A stretch of 64,000 nucleotides of DNA from PFJX01 sp044227325 (GTDB taxonomy: Bacteria; Pseudomonadota; Gammaproteobacteria; Burkholderiales; Thiobacillaceae): assembly GCA_044227325.1 (NCBI GenBank), contig JBGAFI010000001.1, forward strand, positions 1 through 64,000. Direction: 5' to 3'. This document shows positions 31,188 through 40,163 of this stretch, piece after piece (position 1 is the first letter of the stretch; each line of letters begins with the position of its first letter). The notes beneath the pieces were generated by a model. It saw only the letters and a list, made by a program, of their open reading frames with translations. It was not told where the DNA came from and searched no databases. The position numbers and the translations under genes are program-made.

Positions 31188-31215
31188 AAAGGCGGCGCGA
31201 GCCGCCTTTTCTTTT
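31188..31215 (+). terminator. intrinsic terminator after erpA
   Basis: AAAGGCGGC (31188-31196), a GCGA loop and GCCGCCTTT (31201-31209) are followed by TCTTTT. It separates erpA from yacG, 26 bp further on; some readthrough must supply yacG unless a promoter overlaps. Confidence 0.85.
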
Positions 31216-31241
31216 GGGGCGCGGCGAGCGGGAGAAAGCCC

Positions 31242-31433
31242 ATGGCGGAGAAATTCAAGGTGGTGGCCTGTCCCACCTGCGGCAAGGACGTGGCTTGGCG
31301 TCCTGAGAATAAATGGCGCCCGTTCTGTTCCGAGCGCTGCAAGTTGATCGATCTGGGCGAATGGGCCGCCGAGAAGTACAAGATGCCCGTGGCGGAACAG
31401 GACGATTTCGACGACCTTGAACGGCGGGACTGA
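31242..31433 (+). CDS. yacG: DNA gyrase inhibitor YacG
   Basis: A 63-residue zinc protein. The four zinc cysteines are in ACPTCGKDVAW and FCSERCKLIDLGEWA, with an acidic tail (EQDDFDDLERRD), as in YacG. In E. coli it binds GyrB and inhibits gyrase. The start has a good upstream GGGAGAAAG. It converges with rpiA with 26 bp between the stops. Confidence 0.93.
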   Translation: MAEKFKVVACPTCGKDVAWRPENKWRPFCSERCKLIDLGEWAAEKYKMPVAEQDDFDDLERRD

Positions 31434-31459
31434 ATCGCCCCGCCTGCCGGATGTGGCAA

Positions 31460-32119
31460 TCAGCGCGTCAGCGTTTGCACGCCGTCCGGCGTGCCCATCA
31501 GGAACACGTCCGCACCCCGCTTGGCGAACAAGCCCACGGTGACCACCCCGACGAGCTGGTTGATCTCGGCTTCCATCGCCACCGGATCAAGGATGCTCAT
31601 GCCGTGCACGTCCAGAATGACGTTGCCGTTGTCGGTGGTGAAGCCGGCGCGCAATACCGGATTGCCGCCCAGCTTGACCAGTTGCCGGGCCACGTAGGAG
31701 CGTGCCATGGGGATGACTTCCACCGGCAGGGGGAACTTGCCCAGCACGTCCACGAGCTTGCTCTGGTCGGCGATGCACACGAACTTTTTGGCGCAGGCGG
31801 CGACGATCTTTTCCCGCGTCAGCGCCCCGCCGCCGCCCTTGATCATGGCCATGTGGCGGGTGATCTCGTCGGCGCCGTCCACGTAGACTTCCATCTCGCC
31901 GGCCTCGTTCAGGTCGATGACGCGGATGCCGTGCTTCTTCAGACGCTCGGCGGTGGCCACGCTGGAGGCCACCGCCCCGTCGATGCGTCCCTTGACGTCG
32001 GCCAGGGCGTCGATGAAGAAATTCGCGGTGGAACCGGTGCCGACGCCGATGATGCCGGCGGGCACGTACTGGATTGCGGCGCGGGCCGTGGCCCGCTTCA
32101 TTTCGTCTTGGGTCATCAT
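31460..32119 (-). CDS. rpiA: ribose-5-phosphate isomerase A
   Basis: A 219-residue enzyme interconverting ribose 5-phosphate and ribulose 5-phosphate in the pentose phosphate pathway. Characteristic segments are GVGTGSTANFFIDALADVKGRIDGAVASS, YVDGADEITRHMAMIKGGGGALTREKIVAA (with the catalytic aspartate and lysine), and VLRAGFTTDNGNVILDVHG. Length and motifs match RpiA throughout. Two adjacent ATG codons (32119 and 32116) could serve as start. It is divergent from ilvA with about 75 bp between. Confidence 0.96.
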   Translation of the reverse strand: MMTQDEMKRATARAAIQYVPAGIIGVGTGSTANFFIDALADVKGRIDGAVASSVATAERLKKHGIRVIDLNEAGEMEVYVDGADEITRHMAMIKGGGGALTREKIVAACAKKFVCIADQSKLVDVLGKFPLPVEVIPMARSYVARQLVKLGGNPVLRAGFTTDNGNVILDVHGMSILDPVAMEAEINQLVGVVTVGLFAKRGADVFLMGTPDGVQTLTR

Positions 32120-32193
32120 GTCGCGTTTCTCTTTGTCGTTTGCGGGTAAACCACGAGAATAGCGACCTTTATCGCCCCTATCAAACCCGAAGC

Positions 32194-33702
32194 ATGACGG
32201 ACTATCTTGAGCGCATCCTGCTTGCCCGTGTCTACGACGTGGCCATCGAATCGCCCCTGGAAGAGGCGCCCAACCTGTCCCGGCGCATCGGCAACACGCT
32301 GATGTTGAAACGGGAGGATATGCAGCCCGTGTTCTCCTTCAAGCTGCGCGGCGCCTACAACAAGATGGCCGGCTTGACCAAAGCCCAGTTGAAAAAGGGC
32401 GTGGTGACCGCCTCCGCCGGCAACCATGCCCAGGGCGTCGCCCTGTCCGCCCAGGTGCTGGGTTGCGAAGCCACCATCGTCATGCCGGCCACCACGCCGG
32501 CCATCAAGGTGGACGCGGTGGCCAAGCGGGGCGCGAAGGTGGTTCTGCATGGAGATTCCTACGACGATGCCTCCAAGCATGCCAAGGCCATCGCCCGGGC
32601 GGAAAAAAAGACCTTCGTCCATCCCTACGACGATCCGGAAGTCATCGCCGGCCAGGGCACCATCGGCATGGAATTGCTGCGCCAGTCCCGAACCCCCATC
32701 GACGCGGTGTTCGTGCCGGTGGGCGGCGGCGGCCTGATCGCCGGCATCGCCGTCTACCTGAAACGCTTGCGGCCGGAAATCAAGATCATCGGCGTGGAAC
32801 CGGAAGACGCCGATGCCATGGCCCGCTCCCTTTGCAAGAAGGAGCGCATCACCCTGCCCCAGGTGGGCATCTTCGCCGACGGCGTCGCCGTCAAGCAGGT
32901 GGGCGAGGAGACCTTCCGCCTCTGCCAGATGTATGTGGACGAAGTGATCCGCGTGGACAACGACGCCATCTGCGCGGCCATCAAGGATGTCTTCGAGGAT
33001 ACCCGCTCCATCCTGGAGCCCGCCGGCGCCCTGGGCGTGGCCGGCGCCAAGGTCTGGACGGCGCGGGAGAAGGCGAGGAACAAGAATCTGGTTGCCATCG
33101 CCTCCGGCGCCAACATGAATTTCGACCGGTTGCGTTTCGTCGCGGAGCGGGCCGAGCTGGGCGAAAAGCGGGAAGCGGTGCTGGCGGTGACCATTCCCGA
33201 GAAGCCGGGCAGTTTCAAGGCGTTCTGCTCTCTGCTGGGCGCGCGCGCCATCACCGAATTCAATTACCGCTTCTCGGACGAGGCCGAGGCGCATGTGTTC
33301 GTCGGCGTGCAGGTGCCGAACAGCGTCGAGGTGGACAAGCTGCTCGCGTCCCTGGCCAAGCACCATCTGCCGGTGCTGGACCTGTCCGAGAACGAGATGG
33401 CCAAGCTGCACATTCGCCACTTGGTGGGCGGGCGGGCGCCCCATGTGAGCGACGAGGTGTTGTACCGCTTCGAATTCCCGGAACGCCCCGGCGCCCTGAT
33501 GAAATTCCTCAACAGCATGAGCCAGGGCTGGAACATCAGCCTGTTCCACTATCGCAACCATGGCGCGGACTACGGCCGCGTTCTGGTCGGCGTCCAGGTG
33601 CCGCCCAAGCAGAAAGCCGAGTTCCAGAAATTCCTGGACTGTTTGGGTTACCGCTACTGGAACGAATCGCGCAATCCGGCCTACCGGCTGTTCCTCAAAT
33701 AG
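32194..33702 (+). CDS. ilvA: threonine ammonia-lyase (biosynthetic threonine deaminase)
   Basis: A 502-residue PLP enzyme converting threonine to 2-oxobutanoate at the start of isoleucine synthesis. The catalytic lysine is in VFSFKLRGAYNK near residue 54, with the phosphate-binding GGGGLIAGIAVYLK. From about residue 325 two ACT-like regulatory domains follow (EKREAVLAVTIPEKPGSFKAFCSLLG, and VLYRFEFPERPGALMKFLN), giving feedback inhibition by isoleucine as in the long IlvA form. It is transcribed alone and ends at a terminator-like hairpin. No attenuator-type leader peptide is visible upstream. Confidence 0.96.
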   Translation: MTDYLERILLARVYDVAIESPLEEAPNLSRRIGNTLMLKREDMQPVFSFKLRGAYNKMAGLTKAQLKKGVVTASAGNHAQGVALSAQVLGCEATIVMPATTPAIKVDAVAKRGAKVVLHGDSYDDASKHAKAIARAEKKTFVHPYDDPEVIAGQGTIGMELLRQSRTPIDAVFVPVGGGGLIAGIAVYLKRLRPEIKIIGVEPEDADAMARSLCKKERITLPQVGIFADGVAVKQVGEETFRLCQMYVDEVIRVDNDAICAAIKDVFEDTRSILEPAGALGVAGAKVWTAREKARNKNLVAIASGANMNFDRLRFVAERAELGEKREAVLAVTIPEKPGSFKAFCSLLGARAITEFNYRFSDEAEAHVFVGVQVPNSVEVDKLLASLAKHHLPVLDLSENEMAKLHIRHLVGGRAPHVSDEVLYRFEFPERPGALMKFLNSMSQGWNISLFHYRNHGADYGRVLVGVQVPPKQKAEFQKFLDCLGYRYWNESRNPAYRLFLK

Positions 33703-33726
33703 AAACGCCCCCGGATGGGGGCGTTT
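33703..33726. terminator. terminator-like hairpin between convergent genes
   Basis: AAACGCCCCC and GGGGGCGTTT form a perfect 10-bp stem around a GGAT loop, immediately after the ilvA stop. The T run is short on both strands. It probably ends both ilvA and the converging minus-strand gene. Confidence 0.7.
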
Positions 33727-33741
33727 CCATTGCGTGGCCGC

Positions 33742-33933
33742 TTACTTGTCCAACGGGCAGGTGCTCATCCCGAGCAGGGGATACAACGGGCAGAACTTCA
33801 TGACACCCGTGGCCAAGGGAACCACGCCGATCCAGGCCCAAACCGGGCCGCCCAGCGCGGCGGCCCAAACGATCAGGGCGAGGCCCACCGCAATGCGCAA
33901 AATACGATCAATGCCACCGACATTCGCTTTCAT
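33742..33933 (-). CDS. DUF2892 two-helix membrane protein (YgaP-like)
   Basis: A 63-residue inner-membrane protein. It starts MKANVGGIDRILRIAVGLALIVWAA, which is the DUF2892 signature, and continues with a second helix and a cysteine-containing FCPLYPLLGMSTCPLDK end. The same unit forms the membrane part of rhodanese YgaP. Here there is no rhodanese domain. The ATG at 33933 has GGAG 7 nt upstream; an ATG two codons earlier would be too close. The two C-terminal cysteines are common in the family, and a link to sulfane-sulfur handling is a plausible guess in this sulfur-oxidising context. Confidence 0.85.
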   Translation of the reverse strand: MKANVGGIDRILRIAVGLALIVWAAALGGPVWAWIGVVPLATGVMKFCPLYPLLGMSTCPLDK

Positions 33934-34333
33934 GGTCATGCTCCAGTCAAGTTGAGAAAAATCCGAAACCCCGAGGCAGGGAGTGGGGGCAGATTACTCC
34001 GCGCGGCGGCCGGGGTCGGTGACAAAGGTTACATAGGGCCCACGGCATGTGACCCAAGGCAATGTCGCGCCGGAGCGAAAAGCATGTCCATTCATTGCCC
34101 GACGATTTTCCCAGCCGCGCAACTATTTCCAACTATATTCGATCAAAGTACGTCCCGCCTGATACGCGGGAAAAAGCCCTGATATTGTGGGTATTTTGCT
34201 CTAGGGCCTTAGGCTATTCAGATATCGAACTCAGGTTTTTCCCGATTTAACAGTCTTGCATTAGTACATAAGCTATGGTTATCGCCATTAGCCGGAATTT
34301 ACTGATGTTATCGCCGTTGGGAGTTTGGATCAG
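33934..34333. other. 400-bp non-coding region upstream of the PAS-LuxR gene
   Basis: No gene is supported. The left part holds the leader of the DUF2892 gene. The right part (about 34130-34320) is AT-richer and carries a 14-bp direct repeat (34278-34320) before the PAS-LuxR start. A short hairpin CCCGC/GCGGG lies near 34156-34172. No tRNA or known RNA element is recognised. Confidence 0.6.
34278..34320 (+). promoter_or_regulatory. 14-bp direct repeat before the PAS-LuxR gene
   Basis: GTTATCGCCATTAG (34278-34291) and GTTATCGCCGTTGG (34307-34320) match at 12 of 14 positions and are offset by 29 bp, about three helical turns. Same-face spacing suggests a pair of regulator sites, perhaps for autoregulation. 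The second copy ends 13 bp before the start codon. Confidence 0.45.
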
Positions 34334-35047
34334 ATGAGTACTCGCGCGCTGGAATCGGAACTCACCTCTGATATGTTGAAAGCCATGGACTGGGTTCCGG
34401 CCATGGTCTGGGTTGCCGGGCCGGATGCCCAATGCAAACATGTCAATGCGGCTTGGCGCGATGTCACGGGACGCTCCCTCGAGGAGTGTCTCGGTACCGG
34501 GTGGCTTTCCGCCATGCATCCGGAAGATGCCGAGGCTTGGCCCGAGCAGATCACCCAGGCCATCAAGACCTTGCAGCCCTTTAGCCTTGAATGCCGATTG
34601 CGCCGCAAGGATGGCCGCTACCGCTGGTTCATGAAAAGCGGGCGTCCTTACTACGGGGAGCAGGGCGAATTGCTTGGCTTCATCGGCTTCTGCACCGACG
34701 TGACCTCGCAGAAACACGCCCTGGACTCCCTGCGCCAAGCGCGGGAGAAGCATCGTTCCGTGCTGACCAATCTCAAGGAGGCGGTCAGCACCATCGAAGA
34801 CGTGCTGCGCACCGACGAACCTGGCCATGCCGCGCGCGGCGACAACCGCCTGACGCCGCGCCAGCGGGAAATCCTGCACCTGATCGCGCGGGGTTATGCC
34901 ACGCGGGAGATCGCGACCCAGTTGCATGTCAGCGTGAAGACCGTGGAAAGCCACCGCGCCCAGCTCATGCAGCGCCTGAACATCCACGATGTCGCCGGGC
35001 TGACCCGTTACGCCATCCGCAACGGCATGGTGCCATCCGACTGTTGA
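34334..35047 (+). CDS. PAS-domain LuxR-type transcription factor
   Basis: A 237-residue regulator. Residues about 15-140 form a PAS/PAC unit (MDWVPAMVWVAGPDAQCKHVNAAWRDVTGRSLEEC..DGRYRWFMKSGRPYYGEQGELLGFIGFCTDVT). A coiled linker follows, and residues about 172-230 are a LuxR/GerE helix-turn-helix (LTPRQREILHLIARGYATREIATQLHVSVKTVESHRAQLMQRLNI). There is no receiver domain, so the signal is probably a small ligand or redox state sensed by PAS. The ATG at 34334 has GGGAG 10 nt upstream. It stands alone, so its targets are unknown. Confidence 0.88.
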   Translation: MSTRALESELTSDMLKAMDWVPAMVWVAGPDAQCKHVNAAWRDVTGRSLEECLGTGWLSAMHPEDAEAWPEQITQAIKTLQPFSLECRLRRKDGRYRWFMKSGRPYYGEQGELLGFIGFCTDVTSQKHALDSLRQAREKHRSVLTNLKEAVSTIEDVLRTDEPGHAARGDNRLTPRQREILHLIARGYATREIATQLHVSVKTVESHRAQLMQRLNIHDVAGLTRYAIRNGMVPSDC

Positions 35048-35084
35048 TCCGCTCCGCCGCCGTCCCGGCCGGCTGGCGGCGGCT

Positions 35085-35738
35085 TCAACCTCCCGCCGAC
35101 AAGCGCTCCAGGGCGGTATCGTTCATCACCGCGATCCGCTCCCTGCCCAGTTCCACCCAGCCCTGCTCCTCGAACTGTTTGAGCAGGCGCGAGACGATTT
35201 CCCGCACGCTGCCCAGTTCGTCCGCGATGGCTTGATGCGAAGCCGATATGCGCGGACCGCGCGCCACCAGCCAGGCCGCGAGGCGCTGATCCAGCTTGCG
35301 GAACGCCACTTCCTCCACCAACTGCATGAGGCCGGTCAGCCGCTCGGAAAACAGGGAGAACACGCTTTCCCGGAACGGCGGGTGTTCCGCGGCGAGGCGC
35401 AGAAAAAGGGCGCGGGGCAGGGCGAGGGCGGAGACCGCCGTCTCCGCGATGCCGGTCGCGGGGTAGGGGTCGCCTCCCAGCAGACAACTCACGGTGACGA
35501 TGCACAGTTCGCCAGGGTGCACGCCGTACAGGCGGATTTCCCGGCCGTTCTCGGCGCGCTTGCTGACCTTGATGCCGCCGCTCAGAACCAGGGGCAGGGC
35601 CTGGCAGGGCGAGCCGGCGTCGAACAGCAGCGTGCCCGCCGGAGCGTCGACGGGCAGCGCCTGGCGTTCCACCTCCGCGGCCAGCGCCGGCGGCAGCCCG
35701 CCCAGGCTGGGAAATCGCATCGCAAGTTCGAGCTTCAT
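35085..35738 (-). CDS. Crp/Fnr-family transcription regulator
   Basis: A 217-residue regulator. A cyclic-nucleotide-binding-type beta barrel covers about residues 10-125 (LPVDAPAGTLLFDAGSPCQALPLVLSGGIKVSKRAENGREIRLYGVHPGELC), then a dimer helix and a C-terminal helix-turn-helix (ISASHQAIADELGSVREIVSRLLKQFEEQGWV). The N-terminal cysteine cluster of FNR is missing and the cAMP phosphate-binding signature is not clear, so the ligand is unknown. The sequence VTVSCLLGGDPYPATG and the layout resemble the DNR/CooA-distant groups of heterotrophic betaproteobacteria. Its start overlaps the cca stop (ATGA). Confidence 0.88.
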   Translation of the reverse strand: MKLELAMRFPSLGGLPPALAAEVERQALPVDAPAGTLLFDAGSPCQALPLVLSGGIKVSKRAENGREIRLYGVHPGELCIVTVSCLLGGDPYPATGIAETAVSALALPRALFLRLAAEHPPFRESVFSLFSERLTGLMQLVEEVAFRKLDQRLAAWLVARGPRISASHQAIADELGSVREIVSRLLKQFEEQGWVELGRERIAVMNDTALERLSAGG

Positions 35739-36967
35739 GCCTGGACGTTCTCCGCGATGGCCGCCACGCGGGCGGCGTGGATCAGGCCCGGGATCGCGGA
35801 TGCCTCGCTGGCGCCCGCGGCGACCGCGCCGGCATCCACGCCGCGACTCGCCGCGAGCGCCAGGCGCAACCGGTCGGCCTGGGGAAACGGACGCGCCTCG
35901 TAGCCCGGCCGGCCGTGGAAATCCGCCGCGCAGGCCTGCAGGAATTGCTCGAAACGTTCCGGGCGGCGCAAGGCATCCGTGTGTTCCAGCAAGTTCAGCA
36001 AGCCTTCCGCGCCCATCTCGGCGGCGTTGTGGGCATGGCCATGCCAGCGGGCGACGATGCGGGCCAGGCCGGCGCAATCCGTCGGCGCCCGCAGGCGCTT
36101 GCCGACCCCGTCAACCAACGCCAGGCCTCGCTCCTCGTGGCCGCCGTGATGCGGCCAGCGCTCGGCGGGGGTGAGTCCCTTGCCCAGGTCGTGCAGCAGG
36201 GCGGCGTAGCGGACGGGCAGAGGAGACTGGGTGAGCGCGGCCTGGTCGATGACGCGCATGACATGGTCGCCGGTATCGATCTCCGGATGGCTTTTCGGGT
36301 TCTGGGGCACGCCGAACAGGCGGTCCAGCTCCGGCAACAAACGGGCCAGGGCGCCGCATTCGCGCAGCACAAGGAACATGCGCGAGGGCCGGGCTTCCAT
36401 CAGGCCCCGGGACAATTCCTGCCAGACCCGTTCCGGCACCAGGGCATCCACCTCGCCGTCCGCCACCATGCGACGCAACAGGTCCAGGGTTTCCGGCGCC
36501 ACGGAGAAATCCGCGAAACGGGCAGCGAAACGGGCCACGCGCAAGATGCGCACCGGATCCTCGACAAAGGCTTCCGAGACGTGGCGCAGCAGGCGCGCCG
36601 CCAGGTCCGCCCGACCGCCGTAGGGGTCGACAATGCGACCGTCTTCGGTTTCCGCCATGGCGTTGATGGTCAGGTCGCGCCTGCGCAGATCCTCTTCCAG
36701 CGTCACATCCGGCGCCGCGCTTACCGCGAAGCCCTTGTAGCCGCGCGCGGTTTTGCGTTCCGTGCGGGCCAGGGCATATTCCTCCCGGGTGTCGGGATGC
36801 AGGAACACGGGAAAATCCTTGCCCACCGGCTGAAAGCCCAGGGCGCTCATTTCCTCCGGCGTCGCGCCCACCACCACGTGGTCTCTATCCTGCACCGCCA
36901 GGCCCAGCATGCGGTCGCGCACCGCGCCGCCCACAACGCAGACCTGGAAGTGGGGAGGGAAGCGCAT
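35735..36967 (-). CDS. cca: multifunctional CCA tRNA nucleotidyltransferase
   Basis: A 410-residue enzyme adding and repairing the tRNA 3'-CCA end. The nucleotidyltransferase core has VVGGAVRDRMLG and the metal-binding QDRDHVVVG, then RRRDLTINAMAE and DPYGGRADLAARLLRHVSEAFVEDPVRILRVARFAARF. A C-terminal HD domain (YAALLHDLGKGLTPAERWPHHGGHE) gives the phosphohydrolase part of the E. coli-type enzyme. The start at 36967 has GGAAGG upstream. It lies 14 bp after the NDUFA9-like gene and overlaps the downstream regulator by 4 nt, so a three-gene transcript is likely. Confidence 0.95.
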   Translation of the reverse strand: MRFPPHFQVCVVGGAVRDRMLGLAVQDRDHVVVGATPEEMSALGFQPVGKDFPVFLHPDTREEYALARTERKTARGYKGFAVSAAPDVTLEEDLRRRDLTINAMAETEDGRIVDPYGGRADLAARLLRHVSEAFVEDPVRILRVARFAARFADFSVAPETLDLLRRMVADGEVDALVPERVWQELSRGLMEARPSRMFLVLRECGALARLLPELDRLFGVPQNPKSHPEIDTGDHVMRVIDQAALTQSPLPVRYAALLHDLGKGLTPAERWPHHGGHEERGLALVDGVGKRLRAPTDCAGLARIVARWHGHAHNAAEMGAEGLLNLLEHTDALRRPERFEQFLQACAADFHGRPGYEARPFPQADRLRLALAASRGVDAGAVAAGASEASAIPGLIHAARVAAIAENVQA

Positions 36968-36981
36968 GCGGTCCGCCTTCC

Positions 36982-37959
36982 CTAGCGCCCGGCCCGGGCA
37001 CGGAAGCCGTGGTAGTGCCGGCGCGGGTGGGCCTCCTTGAGATAGCCGATCACGCTTTCCAGGGCGGCGGGCTGGCCGAACACGGCGGGAAAGCCTTGCG
37101 GGCAGACGTTGTCCTTGAGCATGGCGTAATGGTTGTCCCGGGTCATGATCTTGGCGCCCGGCTTCAGCTCCATCAGGCGGGCGAAAGCGTAGGAAGCGGA
37201 TTCGCCCAGGGGCAGGACAAAGCGGCTCATGTGCAGGGTGCGGGCGGTCAGCTTCACCAACTGCTCCAGGGTGTAGACCTTGGGGCCGCACAGGTTGTAG
37301 GCCCGGCCAAAGGTCTCGGGCATGTCCAGCGCATCGGCGAAGGCGCGGGCCACGTCGGCGACATAGATGGGCTGGAAGCGGGCCGAGGCGCCGGCCAGGG
37401 GCACCACCGGCGCGAGCTTGAGCAGTTGGGCGAACATCGTCAGAAAGCTGTCGCCCGGCCCGAAGATGACCGAGGGCCGGAACACGGTCACGTTCAGGCT
37501 GGCATCCGTCGCCTTCAGCGCCAGGGCTTCGCCCTCGGCCTTGGAGCGCTGGTAGGCGCTGCGGGAAGCGGAATCCGCGCCCAGAGCGCTCATGTGCAGC
37601 AGGCGCCGCACGCCCGTCTCGCGGCAGGCCTTGATCACCTTGCGCGGCAGTTCCACGTGGGCGTGCCAGAAACTGCCCTGGCGCGCCGTGGCCGAGTCGG
37701 CGCCGCTGGATGCCGTTTCATGCAGGATGCCGACCAGGTTGACGACCGCGTCCATGCCCGCGAACAGCGCCTGCAGGCTGGCCGGATCGTGGATGTCCGC
37801 CTCGACGACGTCCACGCCCGGCAGCACCACCAGATCCTTGCAGTCCTCCCGGCGCCGGGCGGGAACCCGGACGCGGCAGCCCCGCGCGGCGAGCAGGCTG
37901 ACGATGTGGTGGCCGACGAAGCCGCCACCGCCCAATACACAAACCGTGTCGATGTTCAT
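36982..37959 (-). CDS. NAD(P)-binding protein of the complex I NDUFA9 subunit family
   Basis: A 325-residue extended SDR-type protein. The N-terminal Rossmann motif is VCVLGGGGFVGHHIVSLLAARG, then VNLVGILHE, LLHMSALGADSASRSAYQRSKAEGEA with the Y-x-x-x-K pair, and FRPSVIFGPGDSFLTMFAQLL. Bacterial NDUFA9-type proteins are isolated oxidoreductases or NAD(P)-binding factors whose substrates are mostly unknown. The gene has the ATG at 37959. It is the first gene of the run leading to cca and the Crp-type regulator. Confidence 0.85.
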   Translation of the reverse strand: MNIDTVCVLGGGGFVGHHIVSLLAARGCRVRVPARRREDCKDLVVLPGVDVVEADIHDPASLQALFAGMDAVVNLVGILHETASSGADSATARQGSFWHAHVELPRKVIKACRETGVRRLLHMSALGADSASRSAYQRSKAEGEALALKATDASLNVTVFRPSVIFGPGDSFLTMFAQLLKLAPVVPLAGASARFQPIYVADVARAFADALDMPETFGRAYNLCGPKVYTLEQLVKLTARTLHMSRFVLPLGESASYAFARLMELKPGAKIMTRDNHYAMLKDNVCPQGFPAVFGQPAALESVIGYLKEAHPRRHYHGFRARAGR

Positions 37960-38051
37960 GGCGAGATGCGGGTGGAAAGGTTGGAAAACGGGACGATTCT
38001 AACGCCCGCGCATTTCCCATCCAGCGCCGGCGTTCGATTGCCGCGGGGAGG

Positions 38052-40034
38052 CTACTCGGCCGCCGCTTCTTCCTGGCTGGCCGGAGTGTTTCCCGGCCGG
38101 GCGGCGATGATGCCCAGCCGTTCCTTCAGCGGCTGGGATGCGCCACCGAAACGCGCCCGGTAGAACATCGCGTTGGTCAGCACCTTCTTGACGTATTCCC
38201 GGGTTTCCGCGAAGGGGATGCTTTCCACGTAGATGGCTCCTTCCAGGGCCGTATCCGCCTGCCACCTGCGGGCGCGGCCGGGACCGGCGTTGTAGCCGGC
38301 GGTGGCCAGGACCGGCGACTGGTCGAGGCTGTCGAAGATGTGCTTCAGATAAAAGGTGCCGAAGCGGATGTTGGTTTCCGGCTTGGCGACCGCGGCGTGG
38401 GCGTTTTTCTTGAGTCCCAGTTGCCGGGAAATCCATTTCGCCGTGGCCGGCATGATCTGCATCAGGCCCTGGGCGCCGGCGCCGGAGCGGGCGACCTCGA
38501 CGAAACGGGATTCCTGGCGCATGAGTCCGTAGACCCAGGCCTCGTCCAGGCCGTTGTCCTGGGCATAGGTGCTGGCCAGATCGCGGTAGGGGGCCAGATA
38601 GCGCAGGTCGAAAGCGTGCACCTCGCGGGTTTTCTCGGCGGTGAGGATGGCCCGGTCGTTCCAGTTTTCCCGGCGCGCCAGTTCCGCCGCCGCGAGCAGC
38701 GACGGGTCGTCCAGGCCGCGCAGGGCCTTTTCCCATTCCGCCACCGCGTTGCCGTTATCGCCCAGTTCGCGCAGCAGGAGGGCGCGCTGGAAGCCCGGGT
38801 TGGACTCGGCCGCCTTGAGATCGTCCGGCGTCACCTTGTAGTCGGCGGGGCGCACCTCCAGCTTGGCCGGCAATTCCTCTTCCGCGAGCAGACCGTAATA
38901 GTGGATTTCCCGGGAGAGCTTGGCGAACAGCACGTTGGCCGGGTAGGTCGCGTTCATGGCCTTCAGCGCGCGGGCCTTCCAGTAGCGCCAGACCGCTTCG
39001 CTCTGCATGCTTTCCGGCATGGCGGTGATGGTCCGATAGGCCTCGATCCATTGGCCGGCGCGCAACGCGGCGCGGGTTTTCCAGAGCAGCTGGGGTTCGC
39101 TTTGCAGAGTGCCGGCCTTGGCGAACCAGACCATGGCCTTGGGGTCTTGGCGCCGGGCCGCGTGCAGGCCGATCTGCGCCCAGCCGTAGCGTTGTTCGCT
39201 TTCGCTGTACACCGGTTGGCATTTTTCCCAGAGTTGCGCGGCCCGCTCCGGATCGTCGCGCGCGATGCGGTTCAGCGCGTGCAGGGCCGCTTCCCGCTGG
39301 GCGCGGCGCTCGCCGGGCGCGGCCAGCAGCTTCTCGTCCTTCTTCAAGGCCCGGGCCAGGGCATCCGGGTCCATGCGTTCCTGGTCCGGCAAACGCGCGT
39401 CCACCTCCCGGACCAGGCGCAGGTTGTTCGCGTCCAGCGCGAGGCGGATGCGATGGATACGATCGTCCAGGGTCAGCGTTCCCCGATCGGACAGCGCGGA
39501 AAACAAGGGATCGCAGGCGGAAGGCAAATCCCTGGGCGTGCGCCACAAAGCCAAGATATCTTTTTCGACTTCCTTGTCGCCTTCGCCCAAACGGGCGCGC
39601 ATCTCGAAGCACAGGAGTTCCTGGTCGGGCCGGGCCAGGACGCGGAAGTGGGTCCGGAAGGCGGGCCAATCCTCAATCTTGCCGAACTCCCGGGCAAGGT
39701 CCGCGTGCAAGCGATCCGCCAGCGGGGAATCCGGGTAGGCGGCGATGAAATCGAGCCGTTCCTGCACGCTGGGAGAATTGGATTTCAGGCGCCAGTAGCG
39801 GATGTAGGGCGCCAGCAGGTGATCGGCGGGTATCTTCGCGGCGTAGCGGTAGAAGCGGTCGATACGGCCCTTCTGATAAGCATCCCGGGCAAACTGGAAA
39901 TCCGTTTCGACCGAGGCGAGGGCGCTCGAGCCCGCCAGAGCGGAAAGAAGCAGAAGACGAACGGGGAAACTGGAAAGGAATTTGGAGAGGAATTGCTGGA
40001 GCACGCCCGGCTGGCTTTCGTGAAAAGGGCGCAC
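38052..40034 (-). CDS. slt: soluble lytic murein transglycosylase
   Basis: A 660-residue periplasmic enzyme. An N-terminal signal (FPVRLLLLSALAGSSALAS, about residues 24-42) precedes a long superhelical U-shaped domain of repeated helices (to about 485). The C-terminal SLT domain has the catalytic glutamate at about residue 508 in GLMRQESRFVEVARSGAGAQGLMQIMPATAKW and the ATAGYNAGPGRARRWQ motif. Slt70 enzymes degrade peptidoglycan from inside the sacculus. The GTG at 40034 is the best available start, since no ATG precedes the signal; its ribosome-binding site is weak. It lies 92 bp from the NDUFA9-like gene. Confidence 0.9.
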   Translation of the reverse strand: MRPFHESQPGVLQQFLSKFLSSFPVRLLLLSALAGSSALASVETDFQFARDAYQKGRIDRFYRYAAKIPADHLLAPYIRYWRLKSNSPSVQERLDFIAAYPDSPLADRLHADLAREFGKIEDWPAFRTHFRVLARPDQELLCFEMRARLGEGDKEVEKDILALWRTPRDLPSACDPLFSALSDRGTLTLDDRIHRIRLALDANNLRLVREVDARLPDQERMDPDALARALKKDEKLLAAPGERRAQREAALHALNRIARDDPERAAQLWEKCQPVYSESEQRYGWAQIGLHAARRQDPKAMVWFAKAGTLQSEPQLLWKTRAALRAGQWIEAYRTITAMPESMQSEAVWRYWKARALKAMNATYPANVLFAKLSREIHYYGLLAEEELPAKLEVRPADYKVTPDDLKAAESNPGFQRALLLRELGDNGNAVAEWEKALRGLDDPSLLAAAELARRENWNDRAILTAEKTREVHAFDLRYLAPYRDLASTYAQDNGLDEAWVYGLMRQESRFVEVARSGAGAQGLMQIMPATAKWISRQLGLKKNAHAAVAKPETNIRFGTFYLKHIFDSLDQSPVLATAGYNAGPGRARRWQADTALEGAIYVESIPFAETREYVKKVLTNAMFYRARFGGASQPLKERLGIIAARPGNTPASQEEAAAE

Positions 40035-40163
40035 TTTACACCCGCCAGGGGTGGGCCGTGGCTTCCCGCCGCCAGTCCGGCAACAACCCCGTCCGCGCCA
40101 TGGCGGCCGGGCCGGCCCGCGCGCCGGCCCGGTGACGCGTCCCGGGAGCGTGGAAGGTGGCGA

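Noticed and set aside
33947..34250. Short frames in the region before the PAS-LuxR gene
   Set aside because: No ribosome-binding sites and no recognisable product; the sequence looks like a regulatory region.
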